A program made the position numbers and the translations under genes. From Chthoniobacter flavus (GTDB lineage: Bacteria; Verrucomicrobiota; Verrucomicrobiia; Chthoniobacterales; Terrimicrobiaceae): DNA of 6,276 nucleotides. Location of the stretch: positions 1-6,276 of the forward strand of contig CAMBAQ010000111.1 in NCBI GenBank assembly GCA_945863785.1, written 5' to 3'. The notes under the pieces were generated by a model. That model was not told the origin of the DNA, searched no databases, and saw only the letters and a list, made by a program, of their open reading frames with translations. Positions 1-6,131 of this stretch are shown piece after piece (positions within the stretch are counted from its first letter, which is position 1; each line of letters begins with the position of its first letter).

Positions 1-230
1 CCTGTGGCGCTGAATGTGGCTCGCGCACCGAAGCCCAGAAACGAAAAGCGGCCGGTCTGGTCTTTTTGTTCGGCGGACTCGAGAAGAAAGGAAGGTGCCT
101 CGCCGCAAAGCTTCGCAAAGGCCGAAACCGGCGTATCGCCATCAGCGACGATCTCGCAGGAGACTTGCAGCACGCGGGCCGTGGCCGCTTTTTCGATAAA
201 TGCGGCGCGCGTCGGGGTGACGGGAATCAT
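1..230 (-). CDS. trpE: Anthranilate synthase component I, N-terminal part (cut by window edge)
   Basis: Only the first 76 codons are in the window; the gene continues past base 1. TrpE, with the TrpG glutaminase, converts chorismate to anthranilate, the first committed step of tryptophan synthesis in the cytoplasm. The visible part matches the TrpE N-terminal domain: a TPVSAF-KL stretch (about residues 33-41), then SFLLESAE (47-54) containing the LLES element that in known TrpE proteins helps bind feedback tryptophan, then GRFSFLG (60-66). The catalytic chorismate-binding domain lies outside the window. The ATG at 230-228 overlaps the lemA TGA as ATGA. No clear Shine-Dalgarno sequence precedes it, so translation is probably coupled to lemA. 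Aminodeoxychorismate synthase PabB is a related alternative, but the LLES and GRFSFLG spacing favours TrpE. Confidence 0.85.
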   Translation of the reverse strand, partial: MIPVTPTRAAFIEKAATARVLQVSCEIVADGDTPVSAFAKLCGEAPSFLLESAEQKDQTGRFSFLGFGARATFSAT

Positions 231-829
231 GTGAAGGAGACTTTCGGAGCCTGCCTCTCTGCGGCGCTATCCACTTGGAAAAGCTCAGCCGCTGCAAATT
301 GGAAAAGACCCGCAATGAGATTCGTCGGGAAAAGCTCGCGCTTCGTATTGTAGGTCATCACCGAGTCATTATAGGCCTGACGGGCAAAGGCGACCTTGTT
401 CTCCGTGGAGGTCAGCTCCTCGGTGAGTTGCATCATGTTCTGATTCGCCTTCAGGTCGGGATAGGCTTCGGCGACGACCATCAAGCGACTGAGCGCTCCG
501 CTGAGCCCGGCTTCCGCTCCACCCAGTTCACGCATCGCTTGTGGGTCGCCCGGATTTGCAGCGGCACGACCACCGGCGGACTGCGCCGCATTACGAGCTT
601 GAATGACGGCTTCGAGTGTCGAACTCTCGTGCTTGAGGTAGCCCTTGGCGGTTTCCACCAAATTCGGGATCAAATCATACCGGCGCTTGAGCTGCACATC
701 GATCTGCGAAAACGCATTTTTAAAGCGATTACGAAGAGTGACGAGTTGGTTGTATTGACCGATCACAAAGAGGATCAGAAAGACGAAAACAACGGCAATA
801 ACCACGAGTGCTATCAATAAGGCTCCCAT
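227..829 (-). CDS. lemA: LemA family membrane-anchored protein
   Basis: This 200-residue protein has the usual LemA layout and length (about 185-200 aa). A short N-terminal segment leads into one hydrophobic helix (about residues 3-24). The signature follows at 25-57, with YNQLV, LRNRFKNAFSQIDVQLKRR and YDLIPNLV. A long helical domain runs to a conserved C-terminal end (LFPTNLIAG, then ERQAPKVSF). LemA proteins are thought to sit in the inner membrane with a helical bundle facing out; their molecular role is unclear. I chose the ATG at 829 because the membrane helix follows at once. The frame stays open upstream to 1183 but would add about 118 residues unlike LemA, antisense to the next gene. 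A purine-rich, GGAGG-containing stretch lies roughly 25 bases upstream, further than a normal ribosome site. The gene ends inside the trpE start, an unusual partner: LemA more often neighbours TPM-domain or HtpX-like genes. Confidence 0.93.
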   Translation of the reverse strand: MGALLIALVVIAVVFVFLILFVIGQYNQLVTLRNRFKNAFSQIDVQLKRRYDLIPNLVETAKGYLKHESSTLEAVIQARNAAQSAGGRAAANPGDPQAMRELGGAEAGLSGALSRLMVVAEAYPDLKANQNMMQLTEELTSTENKVAFARQAYNDSVMTYNTKRELFPTNLIAGLFQFAAAELFQVDSAAERQAPKVSFT

Positions 830-955
830 CCATTGACTTTGCCGCCACCCCACCCTCCGTGCAACTTCAAAAAAGCCGATCTCACGGCGGGGCTTGTTCC
901 AGATGCGAGTTCCCGCTTGTGCCTTGGCCTCAACAGGAATAGGGTAAGCACGTAA
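830..955. promoter_or_regulatory. Divergent intergenic region, lemA / rhomboid-like gene
   Basis: This 126-bp gap separates the minus-strand lemA-trpE pair from the plus-strand five-gene cluster, so promoters for both directions should lie in or near it. I see no convincing -35/-10 pair in either direction. An AGGG (941-944) lies 11 bases before the ATG at 956 and may serve as a weak ribosome site. The promoter role is inferred only from the divergent layout. Confidence 0.4.
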
Positions 956-1789
956 ATGATGGCCCAGCGGAGTCCAGAAAATGAAGGCCCTCTCACCTGG
1001 ATCGGAAATTTTCCCGTCTATGTGAGCACGGCGCTCGCGGGAGTGCATGGCCTTACGCTCATCCTTACCGCTGTGGCGATGGCGGCAGGAGCAGAAGGGT
1101 TTTTGCAAGCGTTCGTCTTCTCCAGCCAAGCCGTCACGAAGGACTACAGTCTCTGGCAAACCTGCACCTACGCCTTTGTGCATCGCCCGTCCTATTGGCT
1201 CTTGCTCGTAGAGCTTTACCTGCTTGTGGCTTTTGGAAGGGAAATCGAAACGTATCTCGGTCGGAAGTCCTTCGTTAAACTCTACGCCGGCCTACTGATC
1301 ACTCCGCCTCTGGTTTTGGCCGTAGCGGGTTGGGCTGGATGGCCGTCGATTTACTGGGGATCGAGCGCGCTGCACTTTGGCATTTTCGTCGCTTTCGCCC
1401 TCCTTTATCCGACGGCCGAGATTTTTTTCAGCATTCAGGCGCGCTGGGTGGCTCTGGCCCTCCTGGCGATCAACTCGCTCCAATGCCTCGCCCTCGCGGA
1501 CTACACTTCTCTCACCGCTCTGGGCGTGGATTGCATCTTTGCGTGCTTGATTGTCGGCTACTTCCAAGGCCGCTTCGATCGCCCGGAACGCCCCGTGACC
1601 TCGAAGGTTTCCCCGATTCGTAAATATGCACCACGTCAGATCGAGGCCACGAATGATAATGCCGTCATCTCCATCGACCCGATCCTCGAAAAAATTTCCC
1701 GCAACGGCATGGGGAGCCTCAATGCGAGAGAACGCGCGCTTTTAGAAAAAGCCCGCGCCCAACTCATCGCCAAGGATGCGGAACACTGA
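956..1789 (+). CDS. Rhomboid-fold membrane protein, probably non-catalytic
   Basis: The 277-residue protein has about six membrane helices (roughly 24-44, 79-94, 108-126, 134-152, 162-182, 185-202), as in bacterial rhomboid proteases. W67 through LG102 follows the rhomboid pattern before and in helix 2, ending FGREIE (93-98). Key positions are degenerate. The H and N of the helix-2 HxxxN motif read W81 and V85. The GxSG motif reads GSSA (135-138), keeping the serine. No histidine occurs between residues 141 and 276, so the catalytic helix-6 histidine is missing. It is therefore likely a pseudoprotease. A soluble tail carries DPILEKISRNGMGSL-ARER (241-260), a motif I associate with the C-terminus of Bacteroidota/Verrucomicrobiota rhomboid proteins (DUF6576, from memory). 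ATG 956 is followed by another in-frame ATG at 959; either may be used. Its TGA shares one base with the next ATG. Confidence 0.8.
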   Translation: MMAQRSPENEGPLTWIGNFPVYVSTALAGVHGLTLILTAVAMAAGAEGFLQAFVFSSQAVTKDYSLWQTCTYAFVHRPSYWLLLVELYLLVAFGREIETYLGRKSFVKLYAGLLITPPLVLAVAGWAGWPSIYWGSSALHFGIFVAFALLYPTAEIFFSIQARWVALALLAINSLQCLALADYTSLTALGVDCIFACLIVGYFQGRFDRPERPVTSKVSPIRKYAPRQIEATNDNAVISIDPILEKISRNGMGSLNARERALLEKARAQLIAKDAEH

Positions 1790-2490
1790 TGACCGATTCT
1801 GACGATCATTCGGGAGCAACCAGTCCCCACCTCAAAGACCCGTGCTACGTCACGGCGGTTTCGCATTTTTACCGTGGCGAACTCGGCCGCATCATGGTCT
1901 GGAGGCAGCGGCTCGATGTGACGACCACGTGGGCGATCACGACCAGCACCACGATCATCGGCGTCGCTTTTTCGATTCGTGACGTGCCGCACATCATTTT
2001 CTTTTTCAATCTGGCGCTGGTCTGGATCATGCTTTGGATCGAGGCGCGACGCTACCGTTTCTACGATGCGTTTCGCGGGCGGGTGCGTATGCTGGAGTCC
2101 CACTTTCTGGTGCCGATGATCTTGCAGAGCCCGAAGATTCTCGACGGCGAGTGGCGGCGACTGGTCTGTGAGGACTTGATTTTGCCTTCCTTCAAGATCA
2201 GTAAGCTCGAGGCCGTCGCGCGGCGAATGAAGCGCAACTACGTGTTCATTTTCGCCATTATCCTCGTGGCATGGACGCTAAAGATTTTCATGCACACGAA
2301 GTCCCCGATCCGATCCTTCGGCGACTTTTATGCCGCGCTGGCGGTCGAGCACCTGCCCTCATGGCTCGCCTTCGTGGTGTATTTCGGAACGATCCTTGTG
2401 GTATTCGGCCTGATCATTTTTGTGGTGCGGACCTCGACCGAGGAGGTTAGCGAGTTCGGGAACACCAACAGCTCTTTGTGGAAAATCTAG
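1789..2490 (+). CDS. DUF2270 family integral membrane protein
   Basis: A 233-residue protein that resembles the DUF2270 family of predicted membrane proteins. The N-terminal core has the family's typical string: HFYRGELGRIMVWRQRLD (26-43), followed by a hydrophobic pair (about 45-62 and 67-84), then IEARRYRFYDAFRGRVRMLE (84-103). Two more hydrophobic segments lie at about 150-168 and 192-213, giving four helices. The role of the family is unknown, and nothing in the sequence suggests a catalytic site. The ATG overlaps the preceding stop by one base (TGATG), so it is almost certainly co-translated with the rhomboid-like gene. The pairing of two polytopic membrane proteins suggests a shared membrane function, which is inference. 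Its 3' end overlaps the mazG start by 13 bases. Confidence 0.85.
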   Translation: MTDSDDHSGATSPHLKDPCYVTAVSHFYRGELGRIMVWRQRLDVTTTWAITTSTTIIGVAFSIRDVPHIIFFFNLALVWIMLWIEARRYRFYDAFRGRVRMLESHFLVPMILQSPKILDGEWRRLVCEDLILPSFKISKLEAVARRMKRNYVFIFAIILVAWTLKIFMHTKSPIRSFGDFYAALAVEHLPSWLAFVVYFGTILVVFGLIIFVVRTSTEEVSEFGNTNSSLWKI

Positions 2491-3251
2491 ACACCATCTC
2501 GCAATTGAAGGAAATCGTAGCCCGCCTCCGCGCTCCCGACGGATGCCCCTGGGATCGCGAGCAGACCCACTCCAGCCTACGCGCTGGATTGATCGAAGAA
2601 TGCTACGAAGTCGTCGATGCCATCGAGCGTGCGGATGACACCAACTTGCGAGAAGAACTCGGCGACTTGCTTCTGAACATTGTCATGCATGCGCAGATGG
2701 CTGGGGAAAGGGGGGCTTTTTCTCTCGAGGACATCGCCGCCACCGTGGGGGAGAAGATGGTCCGCCGTCATCCCCACGTTTTTGGCGACAAATCCGCCAA
2801 CGACAGCCAAGAAGTCCTCCGCCAGTGGGACGCCATCAAGAGGCAGGAAAAAGGCGGCGCCTCCGGCATCCTTGACGGACTCACCACCGCGCTTCCGGCC
2901 CTTCTTCGCGCTCAGAATGCCCAGAAGAAAGTCGGCCGCGTGGGATTTGACTGGCCGGATGCGGAACCCGTCTTTGCCAAGATGGCTGAGGAAACCGCCG
3001 AAATCCGAGAGGCGATCCAGGCCTCGGACTCCGCCGCGACCGAAGCCGAGGTCGGCGACTTGCTTTTCACCGCTGTCAATCTCGCCCGCAAGCTCGGCGT
3101 CGATGCCGAGACCGCGCTTAACGGATCCACGAATCGCTTCATCAGCCGCTTCCAGGCCGTCGAGCGAGAACTCCAATCCCGCGGACGCGAAGTCGCGGGC
3201 ACCCCGCTTGAGGAACTCGACCGCATTTGGGACAAAGTGAAAAAGGGATGA
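2478..3251 (+). CDS. mazG: Nucleoside triphosphate pyrophosphohydrolase MazG
   Basis: MazG hydrolyses NTPs and dNTPs to the monophosphate and pyrophosphate, and is thought to clean the nucleotide pool or temper (p)ppGpp signalling. The 257-residue protein is close to the E. coli length and has both tandem MazG domains. The N-terminal domain has GCPWDREQT (22-30), then the metal-binding EExxE (E40, E41, E44) with ExxD (E60, D63). The C-terminal domain repeats it as EETAE (171-175) and EVGD (191-194). RRHPHVFGD (96-104) and the VGFDWP region (155-160) also fit. The start is GTG at 2478, inside the end of the DUF2270 gene. It gives a complete N-terminus, and no ATG lies in frame before the GCPWD motif. 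An AGGAGG at 2441-2446 is about 31 bases upstream, too far for a normal ribosome site, so translational coupling is likely. Its TGA overlaps the next ATG as ATGA. Confidence 0.96.
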   Translation: MENLDTISQLKEIVARLRAPDGCPWDREQTHSSLRAGLIEECYEVVDAIERADDTNLREELGDLLLNIVMHAQMAGERGAFSLEDIAATVGEKMVRRHPHVFGDKSANDSQEVLRQWDAIKRQEKGGASGILDGLTTALPALLRAQNAQKKVGRVGFDWPDAEPVFAKMAEETAEIREAIQASDSAATEAEVGDLLFTAVNLARKLGVDAETALNGSTNRFISRFQAVERELQSRGREVAGTPLEELDRIWDKVKKG

Positions 3252-4246
3252 GTCGGGCCGTTCTCAACCCCGGCGGGCGAGACCGGCAACACTCTTATCT
3301 CGCTGGCTCTGGAAGCCCCGAGGACACCATTCAACCACCTATCGGGGTTCACGCTTACGCCGCTTGCTGCAAAGGCGGCCTCTACCGCGATGCCAAAGCC
3401 ATCCCCGCTAGCGTCCAGAACACCCTACTCCTTCTCACCAAAAACAATCTCCGTCGCGCACTGGCTTCGCTCCGATATCTAAAAGCGCGGGGCGTATCCG
3501 TGCGGGTCGCCTTCCGCGAATCGCGCGAACAAGATATTGCCGAACTCTTGGGTGACGTGACCCGCCATGAGCTTTTTTGTGAAATTTGCCGCGAGGCAAC
3601 GGGAGCGATTGCCAATACTCCGCTCATCGCTGCCCTCTTCAAAGCGGCTGGGGCCACGGACGCCCGAGTGATCCCGCCCCCGAGTCCGATTGATTTCCCC
3701 GAATGGGATTTCAGCCAACCCCTCGAAAAACGACGTGGGATTTTTATCGGTACGCAAAGTTTTTCGGACTCTTCACAGCACCACGCCACCGCTCTGATGC
3801 TCGCGAATCGGATTTCCATCGAGCTCGCCTGCCCGCTAGCCGTTCTTAATTCCGAAGGCCGACGCGGCGGGATGATTTTAAAAAGCATCCAAAAAACCAA
3901 CCCTCTCCTTTTCATTGTCGAGGGCCCATTAGATTACCCCGATTTTTTGCGCTTGATGGCCTTGCACCGCATCGTTTGGCATTTGAATACGGACGATGAC
4001 AACATCGCCACCGCCGCCCTGCTCTGCCGGATGCCTTGCGTAGGTGGCACGGGGATGATTGCGCGGACGGCCTTCCCAAAACTCTCTGCTCCGGCAACCC
4101 TTGAGAAAATGGAGTCCACCGCGCGCACCCTGCTCACACGCGATACATCTTGGAAAGAAGCGGTCGACGACTCGCAAGCACGAGCAACGGAATCGCTTTC
4201 CTTCGCCATTACTGCTTCACTTCTTCAATCCAACCCGAGCCAATGA
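3248..4246 (+). CDS. Unrecognised protein, possible GT-B-type glycosyltransferase
   Basis: I cannot place this 332-residue protein in a named family. It appears soluble, with no signal peptide or membrane helix. The second half has features of a Rossmann-like nucleotide-sugar domain: RRGIFIGTQSF (162-172), LLFIVEGPLDYPDFLRLM (220-237), then a helix and strand ending RMPCVGGTGM (261-270), which resembles the donor-side segment of GT-B enzymes where a residue pair precedes a P-VGG loop. The first half has a possible strand-helix region (LLLLTKNNLRRALASLRYLK, 60-79). No textbook catalytic motif is visible, so it may be a divergent transferase, a binding protein or something else. I chose the ATG at 3248 because it gives an ATGA overlap with mazG; an upstream ATG at 3227 would add seven residues. 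Its TGA also overlaps the start of the GT2 gene, which suggests the two act in the same glycan pathway. Confidence 0.7.
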   Translation: MSRAVLNPGGRDRQHSYLAGSGSPEDTIQPPIGVHAYAACCKGGLYRDAKAIPASVQNTLLLLTKNNLRRALASLRYLKARGVSVRVAFRESREQDIAELLGDVTRHELFCEICREATGAIANTPLIAALFKAAGATDARVIPPPSPIDFPEWDFSQPLEKRRGIFIGTQSFSDSSQHHATALMLANRISIELACPLAVLNSEGRRGGMILKSIQKTNPLLFIVEGPLDYPDFLRLMALHRIVWHLNTDDDNIATAALLCRMPCVGGTGMIARTAFPKLSAPATLEKMESTARTLLTRDTSWKEAVDDSQARATESLSFAITASLLQSNPSQ

Positions 4247-5019
4247 ATACCAAGACGGGGATTTCCGCATTTCTAGTTTGCATGAACGAGGCCTCCATCA
4301 TGGAGCGCTGCCTCGCGAGCCTCGATTGGTGCGACGAGATCGTGGTGGTGGACTCGGGTTCGACCGACTCCACGCTGGAAATTTGCAGAAAGCATAACGC
4401 AAAAATATTTCATCGCGATTGGACGGGATTCGTGGATCAAAAAGCTCACGCCCTCACGCACTGCACCCAACCTTGGATTTTGAATTTGGACGCCGATGAA
4501 GAGGTATCCCCCGAGCTTCGCGCCGAAATCGAAGCCATGCTCGCTCGTGATGCAAACGGCCGAGTGCAGGAGGACGGATTTGAATTGCTGCGGGTGGTTT
4601 TTTACCTTGGCCGATGGTGGCGAAAAGGTGGTTGGCATCCTGAGCGCCGGCTTCGCTTGGCCCGCCGAGAGCGGGTGACCTGGCATGGGGAAGAACCCCA
4701 CGAACACGCCAAGGTTCCCGGTCCCGTGGGCCGAATGCTCGGCGAGTTGCGCCACTTCACCTACCTCAACATCTCCGATCATATTAGGCGGCTCGACTCC
4801 CACTCCACGGCCGCAGCGCTCGCCCTACACAAGAAGGGAAAACGGGCGGGCATTGTGGATCTTTTTCTCAAACCGAAGGCCCGCTTTTTCAAGTTCTACA
4901 TCCTCCGCCGGGGCTATAGGGAAGGCCTTCCCGGCATTCTCGTGGGTGGAATGGAAGCCATTTACGTTTACCTGAAATACTTCAAGCTCTGGGCACTGGA
5001 TCGCAGTAGCCGCGGCTGA
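4243..5019 (+). CDS. Family 2 glycosyltransferase, WaaE/KdtX (LPS core) type
   Basis: The 258-residue protein has a GT-A domain typical of family 2 transferases: ISAFLVCMNEA (7-17), then EIVVVDSGSTDST (32-44) for nucleotide binding, and the metal-binding DAD at 83-85 in NLDADEEVSPELR. Downstream elements match the WaaE/KdtX branch, whose members add a sugar to the LPS inner core: GGWHPERRLRLARR (129-142), HGEEPHEH (148-155), HFTYLNISDHIRR (171-183), and KPKARFFKFYILRRGYREG (210-228) ending in YLKYFKLWALD. The C-terminal basic, aromatic helix probably sits at the inner membrane face. Donor and acceptor cannot be read from sequence, so no symbol is given. The ATG at 4243 overlaps the previous stop as ATGA. 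A longer in-frame start at 4150 would add 31 residues that are not GT2-like and lie inside the previous gene. This is the last gene of the overlapping cluster. Confidence 0.92.
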   Translation: MNTKTGISAFLVCMNEASIMERCLASLDWCDEIVVVDSGSTDSTLEICRKHNAKIFHRDWTGFVDQKAHALTHCTQPWILNLDADEEVSPELRAEIEAMLARDANGRVQEDGFELLRVVFYLGRWWRKGGWHPERRLRLARRERVTWHGEEPHEHAKVPGPVGRMLGELRHFTYLNISDHIRRLDSHSTAAALALHKKGKRAGIVDLFLKPKARFFKFYILRRGYREGLPGILVGGMEAIYVYLKYFKLWALDRSSRG

Positions 5020-5025
5020 TACTGC
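5003..5025 (+). repeat. Imperfect hairpin across the GT2 stop codon
   Basis: GCAGTA (5003-5008) and TACTGC (5020-5025) are perfect inverted arms. The 11-base interval contains the palindrome GCCGCGGC. The stem spans the end of the GT2 gene and its TGA. No T-run follows, so it does not qualify as an intrinsic terminator, although it could end or protect the operon transcript. Confidence 0.35.
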
Positions 5026-5081
5026 CGGAACAGTGACCGCCACCTTCCCTGACGCACAGCGATTTGCTGTCATACATTAAT

Positions 5082-5108
5082 CTCTGTGCTCTCTGTGTCC
5101 TCTGTGGT
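5082..5108 (-). repeat. CACAGAG-type dispersed repeat, copy 1 (upstream of thyA)
   Basis: This 27-bp element, read on the minus strand from ACCACAGAGG, is the exact reverse complement of the copy at 5975-6001. It is made of CACAGAG units with a 9-base period and lies 52 bp before the thyA ATG. Similar repeats are widespread between genes in many environmental bacterial genomes and are a known source of spurious proteins rich in HRE or TED triplets (general knowledge). The ACCACAG end faces thyA. Confidence 0.9.
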
Positions 5109-5160
5109 TAAATCTGCTGGATTCGGCGCCTAAGCCTGTCCCAAAATCCACATTCGTCTC

Positions 5161-5955
5161 ATGGAACAATATCACCGCCTCCTTCGTCTTGTTTTGGACA
5201 AGGGTCGCTTCAAAAGTGACCGCACAGGCACCGGCACCTATTCGATTTTCGGAGCTCAGGAGCGGTTTGATTTGAATGAGGGCTTTCCCATCCTAACAAC
5301 CAAAAAACTCCATCTCCGCTCAATCATTCACGAGCTCCTTTGGTTCCTTAAGGGCGACACGAACACTGCCTATCTCAAGGAAAACAAAGTCACGATTTGG
5401 GATGAGTGGGCGACTGAGGAAGGTGACCTCGGCCGCGTCTATGGAGCGCAGTGGCGCGACTGGCGCGGACCGGATGGGATTTCCATCGACCAGATCGCCC
5501 GCGTGGTCGAGGACATCAAAAAAAATCACGATAGTCGCCGCTTGGTGGTATCCGCTTGGAATCCGGGCGAGCTCCATCTCATGGCACTCGCCCCATGCCA
5601 CGCGTTATTCCAATTTTATGTGCAGGATGGGGAGTTGAGTTGTCAGCTTTACCAGCGGAGCGCGGATTTGTTCCTTGGCGTGCCATTCAATATAGCCTCC
5701 TACGCGCTTCTCACGCTCATGGTTGCGCAGGTGTGCGACCTCAAACCGGGCACATTTGTGCATGCGTTTGGCGATCTTCACCTCTATGCGAACCACCTCG
5801 ATCAGGCTCGTCTGCAACTCACCCGTGAGGCGCGCCCACTACCAACGATGCGGCTCAACCTCGAGCGCCGCCGCTTGGAGGATTTCGTGTTTGAGGACTT
5901 CACACTCGAAGGCTACGACCCGCATCCCGCGATTAAAGCTCCCATTTCTGTTTAG
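5161..5955 (+). CDS. thyA: Thymidylate synthase
   Basis: ThyA methylates dUMP to dTMP with 5,10-methylenetetrahydrofolate, producing dihydrofolate, in the cytoplasm as a homodimer. The 264-residue length equals the E. coli enzyme and key residues fall at the same numbers: R21 in SDRTGTGT, R126 and R127 in DSRR, the nucleophile C146 in APCHALFQFYV, R166, S167 and D169 in LYQRSADLFLGVPFNIASY, N177, and H207 and Y209 in HLYANH. The C-terminus ends IKAPISV, close to the usual APVA-type end that closes over the active site. ATG 5161 gives the standard N-terminus; no Shine-Dalgarno site is visible just upstream. The gene stands apart from the preceding operon by 141 bp and is bracketed by inverted 27-bp repeats. 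No folA (dihydrofolate reductase) follows within the window, though this is a common neighbour. Confidence 0.98.
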   Translation: MEQYHRLLRLVLDKGRFKSDRTGTGTYSIFGAQERFDLNEGFPILTTKKLHLRSIIHELLWFLKGDTNTAYLKENKVTIWDEWATEEGDLGRVYGAQWRDWRGPDGISIDQIARVVEDIKKNHDSRRLVVSAWNPGELHLMALAPCHALFQFYVQDGELSCQLYQRSADLFLGVPFNIASYALLTLMVAQVCDLKPGTFVHAFGDLHLYANHLDQARLQLTREARPLPTMRLNLERRRLEDFVFEDFTLEGYDPHPAIKAPISV

Positions 5956-5974
5956 CGTAAATCGGGGGAAATTG

Positions 5975-6001
5975 ACCACAGAGGACACAGAGAGCACAGA
6001 G
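5975..6001 (+). repeat. CACAGAG-type dispersed repeat, copy 2 (downstream of thyA)
   Basis: This is the plus-strand copy, identical over 27 bp to the reverse complement of 5082-5108. It starts 19 bp after the thyA stop. The 9-base units are CACAGAGGA (5977-5985), CACAGAGAG (5986-5994) and CACAGAGGA (5995-6003); the third runs past the shared 27 bp. A purine-rich GAGAAAAAAGG follows. The ACCACAG end again faces thyA, so the two copies point outward from the gene. Confidence 0.9.
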
Positions 6002-6021
6002 GAGAAAAAAGGTGAGGCTAC

Positions 6022-6035
6022 ATTTTTATAAAAAT
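6022..6035. repeat. Perfect 14-bp A/T palindrome
   Basis: ATTTTTATAAAAAT is its own reverse complement. It lies 20 bp after the 27-bp repeat and before the REPIN-like pair. It could be an AT-rich site for DNA bending or protein binding, or part of a promoter; nothing in the sequence decides this. Confidence 0.5.
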
Positions 6036-6131
6036 CCTATGTCAAACGTGCGCCGAATAAAAAAGGATCTACCTCTCCAAACCTCTAATACCATTGGCCC
6101 TTTGAAATTGGACTTTGCAGCGGAAAAGAAG

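Noticed and set aside
1..353. Plus-strand open frames of 61-95 codons at the left edge
   Set aside because: They are antisense to clear trpE and lemA reading frames.
830..955. Sigma-70-type promoter boxes in the divergent gap
   Set aside because: No -35/-10 pair with acceptable spacing stands out in either direction.
830..1183. Upstream extension of the lemA frame on the minus strand (about 118 more residues)
   Set aside because: The added part is unlike LemA, overlaps the rhomboid-like gene in antisense, and the membrane helix expected near the LemA N-terminus begins right after the ATG at 829.
1636..2103. Antisense open frame (155 codons, minus strand) across the rhomboid/DUF2270 junction
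   Set aside because: Both plus-strand genes are well supported and the antisense product has no family features.
2577..3176. Long antisense open frame (199 codons, minus strand) within mazG
   Set aside because: mazG has complete domain motifs on the plus strand; the antisense frame shows no recognisable domain and is a composition effect in GC-rich coding DNA.
5056..5070. Hairpin ACAGC-GATTT-GCTGT as a terminator
   Set aside because: The stem is only 5 bp and no T-run follows.
5082..6001. CRISPR array made of the 27-bp repeats
   Set aside because: There are only two copies, in opposite orientation, 866 bp apart with a gene between, and no spacers.
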